Shown piece after piece: positions 33,757-45,784 of a stretch of DNA of 64,000 bases; the first letter of the stretch is position 1, and each line of letters begins with the position of its first letter. Made by a program: the position numbers and the translations under genes. Below the pieces are notes generated by a model. That model did no database searches, was not told the origin of the DNA, and saw only the letters and a list, made by a program, of their open reading frames with translations. Origin of the DNA: Macrotis lagotis. Lineage: Eukaryota; Chordata; Mammalia; Peramelemorphia; Peramelidae. The stretch spans positions 634,704,107 to 634,768,106 of the forward strand of contig NC_133658.1 of assembly GCF_037893015.1 (NCBI RefSeq). Reading direction: 5' to 3'.

Positions 33757-33958
33757 GCCTCTGTCTCTCTCCTTATCATATTTCACCTTATAATGTACTT
33801 ATGCATGTATGTTTCTTATCTCTCTATGTAGTAAGTTCTTATAGATTGGGTCAGAGATCAGATCTTACTCTTCTTTGTAAAACTCATTCTATTTAGCATA
33901 GTACCTTGCTCATCCTTCTAGATGCTCAACATATGTTTGTTGAATGAATGAATGATCC
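33335..33958 (+). mobile_element. L2 LINE 3' part, plus strand, with terminal TGAA units
   Basis: 'aaggaccttaaaacctatcc', 'gctgtatcttttgcctatat', 'cagggaagccttccctgatc', then 'acatatgtttgttgaatgaa' and tgaatga units, the L2 3' terminus. A (CT)26 array (33701-33752) splits it. Confidence 0.85.
33701..33752 (+). repeat. (CT)26 microsatellite inside L2
   Basis: Perfect CT array. The Arg/Glu frame on the other strand is an artefact. Confidence 0.97.
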
Positions 33959-34429
33959 AAAAATTTTAGGATGAATTTATTTTGTATTATCATTATGTTT
34001 ATCCTAGGGGAAAAGTTTACGACCTTTGTTCTACTCTGCCCAGTAAAACTATTTTCCTAGTAGGAGCTATTTCTTCTGTGAATAACATTCAGATAAAGAT
34101 GCTTGAGCCAATATTGGCAGCATTATTCAGGATGTCAAGTAATTTTTACTACATTTATCCTTGGAGAATTTTTCTCAAATGAGAGTTATATCATGAGAGA
34201 TCAAGGGAACTCCAATAAGTGAAAAACTTTTATAAGTTACTGAAAGATTTACAATATTTTGTAATTTAATTGCATTTTCTTTTGTGATACCAAGATTATA
34301 TTGATCCTCAGGTCAAGAAGAAATTAATTTTTCCACCATTACTTTTTTTCTCACCAGATTACTGCAGATTTCTGCTTTGTGTGTCATTGAGTATGTGATC
34401 CATCTATAACTGTAGACTGAATCTATTTG
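33959..34429. other. Unique AT-rich sequence
   Basis: No feature. Confidence 0.3.
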
Positions 34430-34665
34430 CTTTCAGTTGTTTTTCAGTTGTGTCTGATTCTTTGTAATACCATTTTGGGATTTCTTGGCAAAGTTAGTGG
34501 AATGGTTTGGCATTTTCTTCCACAGCTCATTTTATATATGAGAAAACTGACTTGTCCAGGGTCACACAACTGGTAAGGTTTGAAGTCAGATTTGAACACC
34601 GGAAGATAAATTTTTATAACTCCAGGTCTGGCACTTTATTCACTGTGCTACCTAGATGTTAAATT
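34430..34665 (-). mobile_element. Marsupial SINE (second type), minus strand
   Basis: 'cagttgtgtctgattctttg', 'tttcttggcaaagttagtgg', 'cattttcttccacagctcat', 'tgtccagggtcacacaactg' and 'tcactgtgctacctagatg'. Near full length. Confidence 0.87.
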
Positions 34666-35695
34666 GATAGTTTAATATGGGAAAAAAAGCCCTCAGTAAG
34701 AGACCAAAACAGGACATCATATTCATTGAGAAAACAGTTTAATAAGCATTATAGTTGGAATATATGATATACATGCAGGACATCCATCTAAAAATCTAAA
34801 CTGGATATAACAGGTTTTTCCCCCCCTCTGCTGCCACCACTTTCTTTTGCCATATAATATTTACTTTAGTGAGTTCGGAACTTCTGGTCCAAATCCTGGT
34901 TAGAGATAAACTAGACACATTATTGCTTGCCTAGAAAACACTTCTAAAATGCTTTTAAAACAGGCTAGTTTGTACATTCAGGATTCCCCTCTTCACAAGA
35001 TTGTAGTTAGTTTTTCTGATTGCTAGGAAAAAATCTAAGACCATTGCTTATATACACAGGAATAATTTGAAGTGTTATTCAAGTGGCAGTACCTGCTATA
35101 CTTAAACTGAATGACAGCATGGCACTCAAACATCTTTCTGGTACTTTATATTCTATATTTTCTGTTTTTTTTCCTCCTTAATTTCATACTTTTGTCATCA
35201 GTACACACCTTTTGAAAAATAGAAACATATATTAACATTTGGCATGTTTCTCCAGCAGTACACACCTTTTGAAAAAAAATAGAAACATGTATTACTGTTT
35301 GTCATGTTTCTCTCTTAACAGTAACATCTTGAAAACTAAAAAACAAAAACGGACACGAATAAAAATACAAAAACTCACCCCCCCCAAAACAACAAATAAT
35401 ATTGCCTGATCTCACTTTCATTCATGTCCATAATTGCACTGTGCTTCAAAATGTGTCACCTTGATAAATTTCAAAAAAATGTTCAAAATATTGTTTCTAT
35501 AAATGTTTTGTAAGGTCTTTACTTTCAAATCAGATTTCTAAGGGCTGGAAATATGTCAAATCTGGCAGACTTTTTTTTTTACAACAAAATCAAAGTAAAT
35601 AGATGACAAAGTTACCAAGCAATACAGAATCTTTGGCTATTTTGCTTAAAATAGACTTAAGAAATCATTTAATTTAATCTTATTTTTAAAATTGA
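34666..35695. other. AT-rich sequence with one 57-bp tandem duplication
   Basis: Holds the duplication at 35199-35312 listed separately. No gene or assignable element. Confidence 0.35.
35199..35312 (+). repeat. Two-copy 57-bp tandem duplication
   Basis: cagtacacaccttttgaaaa at 35199 recurs at 35256, followed in each case by 'atagaaacat', a related 'attaacatttg' / 'attactgtttg' spacer and 'catgtttctc'. Copies differ by a few substitutions and an A-run length change. Confidence 0.9.
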
Positions 35696-35699
35696 GAAA

Positions 35700-35870
35700 A
35701 CCTATCTATAGAATATTGAGAAAACCTTGGTTCTAGTCTCAGTTTTGTCAATAACAAGCTATGTGATAATAAGCAAGTTATTCAAGGACCCTTATCTATA
35801 AACTGGAAGAGTTGGCTCAGATGGTCTCTATTCCTTTGCAGTTCTAAAATTTTATTATTCTGTGAATTCC
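35700..35870 (+). mobile_element. Decayed CORE-SINE, plus strand
   Basis: 'aaccttggttctagtctcag', 'aacaagctatgtgataataa' and 'gttggctcagatggtctcta' follow the SINE order. Confidence 0.55.
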
Positions 35871-36799
35871 TCACCTGATGGTTTTATATTCTTATTTGTA
35901 TTTTGACTTTTGAAAAAAAATAAAGGTGATGGATTTGACATATACCTACTCTTAAAAATTTGATCTGAAATTGTTTATCTTAAAACACATTTGAAACATT
36001 TTCTCTCCTTATATGAGTTAAACATCAGGGTTACTACTTTTATAAAAATTTTTAATGAGACCATACTTTTTCCTTGTTACTGTTAGAATTTATGTGTGTG
36101 TCTAAGTACATATGTATATATATCTATAGCTATATATCTATATATACAATACAATCTTTCATCTGTCTCGAGTTCTCCCTCATATTTATTAAGTGGTTTG
36201 TTGTAGGGTTGTGTATAGATATTAGATTATTGGCACTGTTTTTTAATTTCACAAAAAGCTCTCAGAGAAGTAATGTTTGGGTTAACCTATAAAGAATTAC
36301 ATGTATTCGTTGAACAGATCTCACCCTCCCTTTGCCCCCCCCAAAAAAAGGTGGAGCAAGTTTGAGTTGAACAATTTTACTTGTCCCTTTGAATCCATAC
36401 ATCTCTACCTCACAGATTGTCTGTAAGGGTGCATAGCCTTCTTGCAAATATTTTCCTTCTTACACTAAAGTCTGTGGGTGAGTTTAGTATTCCTACAAGT
36501 GAGAGGCAAGCAATTTTGGCAAGCCTGGGGCATAATCTAGGCAGACATGATGCATGCTTCTCCTACACAACTCTATAAATGCACTTCATTCAAACCCAAC
36601 TTGCTATTCCACTTGCTATTGGAGCAGGAGACCCCCAAATGTGTCAAAATGTATAATGTTTTGTGATTTAAATAAATGAAGATTAGAAATTAACAAAGTT
36701 GCTTTCACATGTGACAGGCTGGCATAGCAGAATTGTAAAGTAGGTAAAAATTTATCTTTTTGCTTAAAGTTGCTAACCTTTTTTAGTGTTGCCTATCAT
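35871..36799. other. AT-rich unique sequence
   Basis: A short TA-rich patch lies near 36.11-36.14 kb. No gene feature. Confidence 0.3.
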
Positions 36800-37022
36800 C
36801 AGAACCTGCTGACCTAATCTGTGGTCTAGTTGTAAAGTGGCCTTGAATTCTAATTCAAGTGTTATCTATGTGACGCTGGGCAAGTCAAAACCTCTTGAGC
36901 TTCAATTTCCTTATCTGTAAAATGAGGATGACAATATGTTGTACAGCTTACTTTAAGAGTTGCTGTAAGGAAACTATTTTGGAAACTTTAAAAACACAAT
37001 AGAAAGATGAGTTATTATTGCT
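36800..37022 (+). mobile_element. MIR-family SINE, plus strand
   Basis: 'cttgaattctaattcaagtg', 'gtgacgctgggcaagtcaaa', 'aatttccttatctgtaaaat' and 'gaggatgacaatatgttg' in MIR order. Confidence 0.8.
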
Positions 37023-37649
37023 GATGTCCATACCTCCCCATTCTCTTTACTGCTAAGTATGTGATACATCAAAGCTTTTCTTTTCTTCCTATCTCCCTTG
37101 AAATTTACCTTTTTTTAGCTCTCTATGCCTTCTATGTACGATAATAACGAATCTAATGGATGAGTCTGTTCTATTGGGAAAAATGGGAGATGGCTAGGGA
37201 CAAAGACAAATCATTCATCCAAATATGAACAAATCTTTCCTTCCTCATCTTGGATCATACACATTTTAGTGCTGTGTTTAGAGAATTTCAGGAAAATCAG
37301 ATCATGCCACAAAAGAAGGAAAAATCATGACAGGTTTTTTGAGGAGAAGGATATTTTTGCATCAGGAAGACTTGAAACGTCACTTAAATCACATAGAATA
37401 AAAGACTGCCTACTTGTCAATGAGGAGAACAATTCTGACCACATGTCTGAAAAGATCAATTTCTAGTTCTTTGAAAATATGTTTTGCATGTCAAATTTCT
37501 TTGTCTTAAGATCTATGCAGAGATATTTCCTATGCTATCTGTGTACTCTTGAACCCTATTAAAAAATGCCAGGGTATAAAATTTTGATATTAGATAACTA
37601 CCTTACCACATTAAAACGTGCTGGCATGTGGGTGTATACATCAGCACAA
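37023..37649. other. Unique sequence
   Basis: The 65-codon plus frame at 37269-37466 shows no recognisable feature. Confidence 0.3.
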
Positions 37650-37750
37650 ACACACCAATCAATCAATAAACATTTCTTAAGTATCTACTATGGGCTGGGT
37701 GGGCACTGTACTAAGAAAGTGGGGTACATAAGATTGACAGACATCCAGAA
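37650..37750 (-). mobile_element. L2 3' end fragment
   Basis: 'caatcaatcaataaacattt' and 'ctactatgggctgggtgggc', reversed L2 terminus. Confidence 0.75.
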
Positions 37751-38839
37751 TTCATCAAATAGTGGAACACAATTTAGAATATTCTTTTTAATAAATGCAT
37801 ATATTTTTAATGCCAGAAAAACCTACTATTTATGACACCTGCATTCCTTGATATATATGTGCAAAGAGCAATGTGAGCATATGCATAAAAATGTATTTAA
37901 ATGTTCATTGATTTCCCGTACATTGTCTGACATTTTCCCATTTAACCTAACTTTGTTTATTTTGCATGATTTCATAGAACCTCCACTTTTTGCCCATAAT
38001 GCATTTTCTTCTCCACTTAACCACATTCGTTTGTTTTGTTCCTTTTGAGTTTCTGATTTAGCTGTGATAAACTTCAATTAAATCAACTCTGATGTTTTAA
38101 AAATAACTCCTCATTCTTCTGTGTTAAAAATCATACTTTAGCATCCATTTTACTATTTATGTCTTCTTTAAAAATAAAAAAACCTCAGTAGTTTCTTGAC
38201 TTTTCAGTATTGTGAATATATTTTTGAACCAGATGCTTTCTACCACGAATCATTATTTGTCCAATTCTGGAGAATTATCATTTGAGTGCTTCTGTTAGCT
38301 GCTTAGTAAATGAAAAGAGTAAGCAAAAAGGGAATGTCTTTAGAAACACAGAACAACTTTGGCATCATTTTTATTATCTTAATATCTAAGTAACTAAATT
38401 GCCTCATTATCAAATTTGGCTTTCTTATGATTCCTGATCCTTTTATTCTAAATATAAGAATTTTGTGGCCACACTGAAGATTCACTTACTTATCTCCCTT
38501 TATTAACTTTAACTTGTATATGAAAAGTTTGTCATTGCAATAAAATATTAATATATTCCTTCCTTAATTTGTATTCCATTATATATATATATATGAATAT
38601 ATGCATATTTAGACATTCCTACCTATAGACTTACTGGTCGAATTATACTTTATTAAATTTTTTCTCTTGTAGCATTTAAAAAGAATCCATTCCTTAATAC
38701 AATATGAAAATACTTTACCTTTCATGAGAAAATACCATATGCCAATATAGACTAGAAATTCATTGCCTATGATCTATGAGAGAGTCATGTACATGGTTTT
38801 AAAATATTTACTCATTTCTTCTTTTCACAATTGTTTACT
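37751..38839. other. AT-rich unique sequence
   Basis: A short TA array lies near 38580-38594. No gene feature. Confidence 0.3.
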
Positions 38840-39085
38840 AGTAGTTGCAGTTAGGTGGCTCAGTGGATAGAACACAAGGTTTGAATCAGGATGACTTATC
38901 TTCATGATCATCATTTTCAAATCTGGCTCAGATACCTATTAGCTATGTGACCACGTTTGCCTCAGTACTTTATGTGTAAAATAAGCTAGAGAAGAAAAAT
39001 GGCAAACCAGCCCCATATCTTTAACAAAAAATTCCCCAAATAAGGTTGCAAAGAGTTGGACTGACTGAAAAACACTTGTAGAATG
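38840..39085 (+). mobile_element. Marsupial SINE (second type), plus strand
   Basis: 'gttaggtggctcagtggata', 'ctattagctatgtgacc', 'gtttgcctcagtactttatg', 'aatggcaaaccagccccata' and 'gcaaagagttggactgactg'. Confidence 0.85.
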
Positions 39086-39684
39086 TATTGAGATAAATTG
39101 TTAGAAGTATTGGGCTAAGAGCTCGGAGCTAGGCTATACAGGATGTCATTTAGTTTTCTTAGAATTTCACCTGAAGGAATATCTGGCAAATAGCAAACTT
39201 CAAAAATTGAATTTGTAGTCTTATTCATTAAAGATGGAATTCTTTGACTTGTTGAAATGTATGCTGTTTTTAAGGAGTTTTCCATATGGTTATTATCCTA
39301 GTGGAAAAAAATATGGAACCCAAATGGTGATATTTTTGTGAAACTAAAGGGTGCTCATGATTCTCTCAGATGGGAAAAGGCCATAAAAAGTTCTGTCAAT
39401 AAGGAAACCACAGAAGAACATACTATTCTTGACAAATGTCAGTTTCTTTTTGAAATTCATTTTGGGTTGACCTCCCCAAAAAATGGATGCAGGAAGTTGG
39501 TTTTCAGTGGTATCCTTTTTACATCCTTTTAGGCATTTCTATCCTCAGGCATTGGAACTCTCAAGATAAGAATCCTTAGAGGAAATCAGTTTGATAGATG
39601 AATTCACAGTAAGGTTTTATTATAATCATAATTTGTTATATTAATTTGGTCATGACTTTTTTGATATTAATAAAAGATTTAATG
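39086..39684. other. Unique AT-rich sequence
   Basis: No feature. Confidence 0.3.
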
Positions 39685-39850
39685 CTAGCTGGATCATCAG
39701 AGGTCCTCTCATTTAACCCTTTCACTTTATAAATGAGGAAATTGGGACCTAAAGAGTTTAAATGACTTTCCCAAAATCACTCAGGTAATATGTGTCACAA
39801 ATAGAATTCAGAACTAGTTGTCTGACTCCATACCTGGATTTCTCTTTCTG
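39685..39850 (-). mobile_element. CORE-SINE-like repeat, minus strand
   Basis: 'gctggatcatcagaggtcct', 'ataaatgaggaaattgggac' and 'gactttcccaaaatcactca'. Confidence 0.65.
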
Positions 39851-42114
39851 TTGTTTCTTCTAATTGAATATGAATTTTCTGAGACCAGAGATTGTCTTGC
39901 TTTACTATTCATATCCCTATTGCTTTTTTTCCACACAGTAAGCAGTTAATAAATGGGAAAAAATCATTCTATATTGTCTTGGTTTCTACCTGTTTTTCAT
40001 GAGAAAACAAAGAAATACCTTATGTAAGCTTTAGGGATGCTTTCTCCTTAGGGTATATTTGAATAAATTGAAAACCACTGAAAATCATTACACTGTTTAG
40101 AGTGGTTAGAACCCTATGCCATATTTCCATGTAAATTTTAGCACATGGACTTGTAAGGGTAGTGTGGTAACTACAATAACATTTACCAGATTTATATTAT
40201 GGAATCAAACTTAGAGAGTGGTATTAAATGAAAGTAGACATATATCTTTACATTATAAAATATTTTTCTTAATTGTTTAAAAGAATTAATTTATCATTAT
40301 TGTTACTTATCTTGAAATTGAAGTACAAGTGTGTATCCAGTGCACTTGTTAAACAATGTAAAAAATATTCCCCATCCTGCCCTGTGCACTAAGAGAGTTG
40401 TTCTCGGGGAAAAAAATGGTTATGTAAAAAAAAAATCTTACTACCAGTCAAGCCAGCTAAAAATGTTTACCAACTTGAGTTGAGCTCATCTTGTTTTGTT
40501 TGCTGAAGAGTATTTTGTGATTTTACCAACAGAAGAATGAGTCTCCAAACTATTTTTAAAAGTAAAGCTTTTACTCTAAAGAAGTGCTTGCCTCATTTTC
40601 TTCATGCTACTCCAAACAAGATGTTGTTTATTACTTTGAAACAGTATATGTAAACCCCAGGAATATGTTAAATATGATTGAAGTCTTGGCTGTCTTTAAC
40701 AAATTGAAGTTTCCAGAAATTTAGCTATGTTTAAAACCCAAGCCATGTTTTCAGGAAAGATTTCTACTTCCAAATATGTGGTTGCCCAAACCTTTTATAT
40801 TTTCATGTCAAATTCAGCTGCCAAGTAACACACACTGTACCTTAGCTATAATAAAAAAAACATAGACTTCAGATGAAAAAAGGCAGTGAAAGAACAACTA
40901 TGATCATATTTCTTAAATTTATGCTATTCCTATATTCCTATAAGTATGTTTTATAGTAACCCTTCCATTGCACTGGTCATTTATACTAGTATAAATTGAC
41001 ATGTATGGCCATAAGATTGGCACCATGTAACAGCCAAGCTAGTAAAATACAGGAATTCCAAGCCAGACCAAAATGTGAGGTCAAGGAAGTCACTTTATAA
41101 TAATAGTGGTTATCTGTTTAATGTGTGATCTGGCAGTGATACGATGTTGACCATAGGCAATTATGCATATTTCTAAACTGGCTGCATATGAGCCCAGAGT
41201 AACTGAAATACTGTAGTTTGTGATAATAGGGTATTTATTGCCCCCCTTTTTATTCCTTTACTTGTTTGACTCCATCAATTATAAAGGACAAATTAATAGT
41301 GAATACCAATTTATGGTGAGTATGTGTGTTTTGTGTTTGGGGTATATTAATATGTTCTCTTAATAGTTTTGGCACAAGCTCAGTGTCAATGAATGAATGA
41401 TGTACAGATTTTATAGTCTTCTTAAGGGACAATAATGTGGTCCTCTGACAGTGTGCCTTGATTTCATAGGGGCAGGGTGCCCTGTTATGAGTCAGAACAG
41501 TTAGAGACCTATTAGTTATTCTTTCCTTCTGCCAGTGTAGTAAATGCAAATTTTTTCCCCATCATAGTGTAATTCCTTAGACTTGCAAAGCCAGAATTAG
41601 TCTATAGATTAATGCTCCAGAATACCAGTAAGTCACATGGGAATATCTTTTGCTTTATCATTCTAAAGTGACCGAGAACTCATATTCATATCAATGACAA
41701 CGTTGTGACCCAGCAAAAGAGTTATATTGGACATGGACTTGGCTTCTTGCACACATCAAATATAATCTTTTCCTTTGCAGAAAAAATATGTTTATAATGA
41801 ATTAGGGAAAAGGACTTATGAGCAGCTTCAAGTATGGGAAAGGCTATTTTGTGGAGGATAATGATTACTGCTTTTTATCCACACCATGGGCAGAACAAGG
41901 AGAAATGGAAAGAAATGGGATTAGATTTCAGCAAAATGGAATGAGATTAGACATGCAGAAGCACTTCCTTAAGTATTAAGACACAAATAGGGGTTACTAA
42001 TGGAGATTTGTTGGTTTTTATCATTTACTATTTCGTTGTGGGAATGAAATATGATAGCAATATGGAAAGAAGTGCTTTGAAAAAGAATAAAGTGCTATGT
42101 AAAATGTAAGACCT
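39851..42114. other. AT-rich unique desert
   Basis: About 2.3 kb with no recognisable gene or element. The 99-codon minus frame at 41549-41250 has no domain signature and is regarded as chance. Confidence 0.35.
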
Positions 42115-42285
42115 CTGTGTGGTACAGTAGAATCAGTGGCAACCTTGAAAATTACAGGACCTGTGTTCAAATTCTGACCCTATATAGGATCTTGGGTAAA
42201 TCACTTTTCTGGGCCTTAGTTTATGAGAGGGTTGGACTAGACCATGTTTAAGTGATCTTCCTACTTGAGGTTGATGGTCCTTTTA
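42115..42285 (+). mobile_element. Decayed CORE-SINE, plus strand
   Basis: 'cagtagaatcagtggcaacc', 'acctgtgttcaaattctgac', 'gatcttgggtaaatcacttt' and 'gggttggactagaccatgt'. Confidence 0.6.
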
Positions 42286-42289
42286 CTGT

Positions 42290-42475
42290 CCTTTAATTAT
42301 TATTATTTTAGGGGTTTTTTTTTTTTGGTAAGGCAAATGGGGTTAAGTGACTTGCTCAAGGCTACACAGCTAGGTAATTATTAAATGTCTGAGGCCGGAT
42401 TTGAACTCAGGTATTCCTGACTCCAGGGTCAGTGCTCTATCTACTGCACCACCTATCCGCCCCCCTTTAATTATT
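42290..42475 (-). mobile_element. WSINE1/MAR1-type SINE with 12-bp TSD
   Basis: cctttaattatt lies at 42290-42301 and 42464-42475. Between them are a T-run tail, 'gggttaagtgacttgctcaa', core, reversed box B 'ggatttgaact' and the head 'ctgcaccacctatccgcc'. Confidence 0.92.
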
Positions 42476-42534
42476 TTTAAGACTTTATGTCTGAAGAGTC
42501 AAAGATCCTCTACAAGAAACCTACAATTTTTACA

Positions 42535-42720
42535 AGATCATAGATTTATAGGTTCTTTTGAGGTCATCTGACCCAACCTCTTCATTTTAAAGTGGATAAA
42601 ATTGGGGTCTAGAGAGGTAAAGTCACTTATCTAAGGTCTCATAGTTTGAGGATGACATCAGGATTTGAATCCAGATCTTTTGACTCTGTACCTAACAGTC
42701 CTTTCAGTATATCTAGTCTG
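42535..42720 (-). mobile_element. CORE-SINE-like repeat, minus strand
   Basis: 'agatcatagatttataggtt', 'ttgaggtcatctgacccaac', 'ggggtctagagaggtaaagt' and 'ggatttgaatccagatcttt'. Best copy of the module family also seen at 18.78 and 26.75 kb. Confidence 0.7.
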
Positions 42721-43133
42721 ATTCCCCTAATAGCTTATTATTAGGGAAATTTGTTTGAGAATTCTATATTACATTCCCCTGTGCATTGCTCATCCCCAAG
42801 TCTTTCATTACCCATAGATTGAAATGGGAAATTGTGGCTATATTGCACAAAGCAGAACCCCTAAAGGCTTTGAATAATGTCTATTTCTGAAGATTTTTTT
42901 TTTTACTTTTTGTAACCATATATTTTCCCTCCTTCACTAAAGTCCTATTTGGATACTTCACTGTGGCAGAGCTGGCCTTGGGCTCCCAACAGTTATGGCA
43001 CAGTAGGGCAAAGTCTAGCAGGTTCCAACAAAAGGAAAATTTGTGCCTAGGGATACCCTAATCTGAGAAACAGGTAACCTAACTGAATTAGAGAGACTCA
43101 TCACTAATTTGAACACAGGATGATAAATTTCCA
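42721..43133. other. Unique sequence
   Basis: No feature recognised. Confidence 0.3.
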
Positions 43134-43320
43134 GTCAAGTGTGTTGGTGCAGACCTCTCATCCCTGCTTGAGCTAGGGGGCAGGGGGAGAGAAATTGCTG
43201 AGGCTAGTGCTTGAGAGTTCTGAGCTGCATGAGAGGAGTAGGGCATGGGGGTTGGAGGGAGGGAAGAACTAGCCAGGTCAGAAAATGAGCAGGGCAAAGT
43301 TTCCAGTTTGATTGGTAATG
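43134..43320 (+). pseudogene. 7SL (SRP) RNA pseudogene, 3'-truncated and internally rearranged
   Basis: Three colinear blocks match 7SL RNA, the scaffold RNA of the signal recognition particle. Block 1 (43134-43156) aligns without gaps to the 5' end of 7SL. Most mismatches there are C-to-T or G-to-A transitions, as expected from CpG decay. Block 2 (43196-43228) carries 'gctgaggct', 'gcttgag' and 'agttctgagctgc', the 5' Alu-domain strand. Block 3 (about 43266-43320, 'aggtcagaaaatgagcaggg' onward) matches the S-domain segment AGGTCGGAAACGGAGCAGGT; identity over about 58 bases is roughly 70% by eye. The stretch between blocks 2 and 3 is much shorter than in 7SL and there is an extra G-rich insert before block 2. 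The 3' quarter is missing. It is not a functional RNA gene: structure-critical parts are absent. Confidence 0.75.
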
Positions 43321-43615
43321 GGCTCTGGGCATTCTCTTTCACTGACTCTCATGCTGGGAATTCTCTCCCTTATCTGCTCCAATTACTGACCTTCCTGGCT
43401 TCCTTAAAGTCCTAGTTAAAATCCCACCATTCTCTCTGTTATTTTATATATCCTGTATATAGTTTTGCATGCTATCTCCCCCCATTTGATTGTAAGCTCC
43501 TTGAGTGTGGGTATTGTCTTTTGCCTCTTTTTGTATCCCTCACCCCCTCCAACATTTAGCACAGTATTGGAAAATGGGTGCTTAATAAATGTTTATTAAT
43601 TGATTGATGATGATA
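43321..43615 (+). mobile_element. L2 LINE 3' part directly abutting the 7SL segment
   Basis: Begins 'ctctgggcattctctttcac', which corresponds to a known L2 coding stretch. It continues 'cttcctggcttccttaaagt', 'ttgtaagctccttgagtgtg', 'gtcttttgcctctttttgta' and ends with 'aataaatgtttattaattga', the full L2 3' terminus. About 40 bases are missing internally near 43430. Same orientation as the 7SL segment, with no A-tail between them. Confidence 0.88.
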
Positions 43616-44279
43616 TCGGCCTTTGAGTAGCCATTGTCTAAAAGCCCAGTCTAAAAGAATCCCACAGACATGCAATCATAGAACCTCAAAATATCAAAGT
43701 ATTGATGTAATTCATATTATCCCTCCTAGACCACAATCACCCAAACAAGACTTTATTTATTTATTTATTTGTTTGTTTGTTTATTTGTTGGAAAAGGTTT
43801 CAGAACAATTACTTATTTGAAGATATAAGTATAACTTTTTGACATTGTGTTATTCTTATTACGGATGCAGTTAGCAATGGGTGTATATATGTAAATTCAT
43901 TAATTATAATCCCCTCAAATAATTAATTAATAATCCCCTCAAATATCCATCAAAGATGACAACTACAAGTTTTCTTCATGGTGTTGGGAACTTTCTCACT
44001 TCCTCATTTTCCTAATCTAACCACGTGTATCTACCTGCTAATTGACCTCTGTGATGTTGTTTGCTAGAAGCTGAAGCCAAGTTCGACTTTAGGTAGGAAA
44101 TAGAAAAGGACTTTTGTTCTCAGAAAGTAGTTAGATCAGTTTTGAGCTCAATTCTTGAAGCAGGTACCTCAGACCACTGTTTGTCACTTGTCACTTAATA
44201 CCTTTGTCTGGAGGTCTTATCCTTTATTGATTGCCTTCTCTCCTTAATCCTAAATTCCTGTTACCTGAACTTGCAAATT
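43616..44279. other. Unique AT-rich sequence with a TTTA tract
   Basis: TTTA/TTTG repeats lie at about 43754-43788. The 16-mer ataatcccctcaaata is present twice (near 43907 and 43931). No gene. Confidence 0.35.
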
Positions 44280-44415
44280 AGTATGATGGAATGATATCTG
44301 GGTTTACAGTTCATGACCTGGGCTCATGTTCTAGCTCAACTACTTATTAGCTTGAGTAAGTCACTTAATTATTCTGAAGATCAGAGTAAACTATCTCTAA
44401 ATCCTATAATTCTTT
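44280..44415 (+). mobile_element. Decayed MIR-type SINE, plus strand
   Basis: 'ggaatgatatctgggtttac', 'tcatgttctagctcaactac' and 'gagtaagtcacttaattatt'. Confidence 0.55.
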
Positions 44416-44769
44416 GATTTGGAGGCCCTTTGTCTGGAATTAAGCTATCTACCAACCCTCTTCAAGTTTAGACAAATTCCTAGTAATGCCTCTATCCCTA
44501 TGTCATCCTGTTCTGAGTCTGCCTATAATAAATAGACTTTAACTGTAAAGGGGCTTTCTGGCCTCTGACAATAGCAATATATAGCAATATATTTACAGTA
44601 AACTTCCAAAGGTGAGGCCTTTCACACACACACACACACTCAAAAACACACACAAAATCTTACAAGAGTTTAAGTAAGCATTTATGCCAAAAAGTAAATC
44701 TGAAATTTAATTAAAATGAGTCAGATATTTTGCTATCTAGAGCTGGTACTAGAATAATGTGGAAAATAC
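44416..44769. other. Unique sequence with short CA array
   Basis: CA array at about 44624-44638. No gene. Confidence 0.3.
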
Positions 44770-45295
44770 AGTTTTGATCAGGATACCTTCTTTCTCAATA
44801 AACTCCAGGGGCTCCCTGTTATCTCTAGCATCAAACATAGATATCTCTGTTGGCATGTAAAACCTTTCCTACCTGGCCCAGAATACCTTTCCTGTTTTAC
44901 TGCACATTACTCACATTCATGTTTCCCATGACCCAGCTAACTGGTCTCCTTATTCTCATATGTGGCACTCCTTTTTCCATCTCTATGCCTTTGCCTTACT
45001 CCCTCTTCATCCTTACTTTTTAGAATTCTTTGTCTCCTAAAAGTTTGATCATGTACCACATCATATATGAGACCTTTCTTGATCTCTACACCTGCCAGTA
45101 TACTCAGTTCCAAATCATATTGTATCTATTTAGTATATAGTACTTATATATGTAGCTATTGGCATTACATTCAAAAGAATGTGTCTTGAACATAGGAGCT
45201 GTTTCACTTTTGTCTTTGAATCCCCAGCAGTTAGTACATCCCTGATACATAGAAAGAGCATAAGAAATGTTTCTTGATTGATGGATTGATTCAAG
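44770..45295 (+). mobile_element. L2 LINE 3' part, plus strand
   Basis: 'ataaactccaggggctccct', 'catcaaacatagatatctct', 'gcatgtaaaacctttcctac' and 'tctatgcctttgccttactc', then terminal 'gaatccccagcagttagtac' and 'aagaaatgtttcttgattga'. In L2 order throughout. Confidence 0.85.
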
Positions 45296-45784
45296 TTAAC
45301 CAATGGAGTGCTGATCATTATTTCAAAGGACAATATTAACAAATGACATGTTGAGGTATTTACAAGTGGATTATGAGCATTTTTCTTTACTTCAGAATAA
45401 TATAACTATATGTATATATAATAGTTTCCTTTAGCATTTTTAATAACTAATTTAATTTTCTTAAAAACTATGGCCTAAAAAAACCCTTGACAGTTAATTC
45501 ATTTTGACTACTCTCTTGCTTCTATTAACAATGCTATTTCTCTTTCCCCCAAATTAGTTTGGGAAGGAAAGAATATCCAACATATGAGGAGGGGAAATAG
45601 GTGAATAAAATAGTTGTGAAAAACAGAGAAATTAGATCACTAATGTAGTTAGTTCATCTTGATTTTCAAGATGCTTGGTTCTTCAGCAGGAACCAAGAAT
45701 TAACACATTTGGGTTAATAGTTTAGGGAGATGGATGCCTCCATAACAGGTAAGCAGAAAAGCCTACTATTGTTATCATTGGATA
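45296..45784. other. Unique AT-rich sequence
   Basis: No feature. Confidence 0.3.

Noticed and set aside
41250..41549. 99-codon minus frame as a gene
   Set aside because: No family signature, no promoter context, and AT-rich surroundings where one such frame is expected by chance.
43088..43342. 84-codon minus frame over the 7SL-like segment
   Set aside because: It is antisense to a recognisable 7SL pseudogene and has no protein features.
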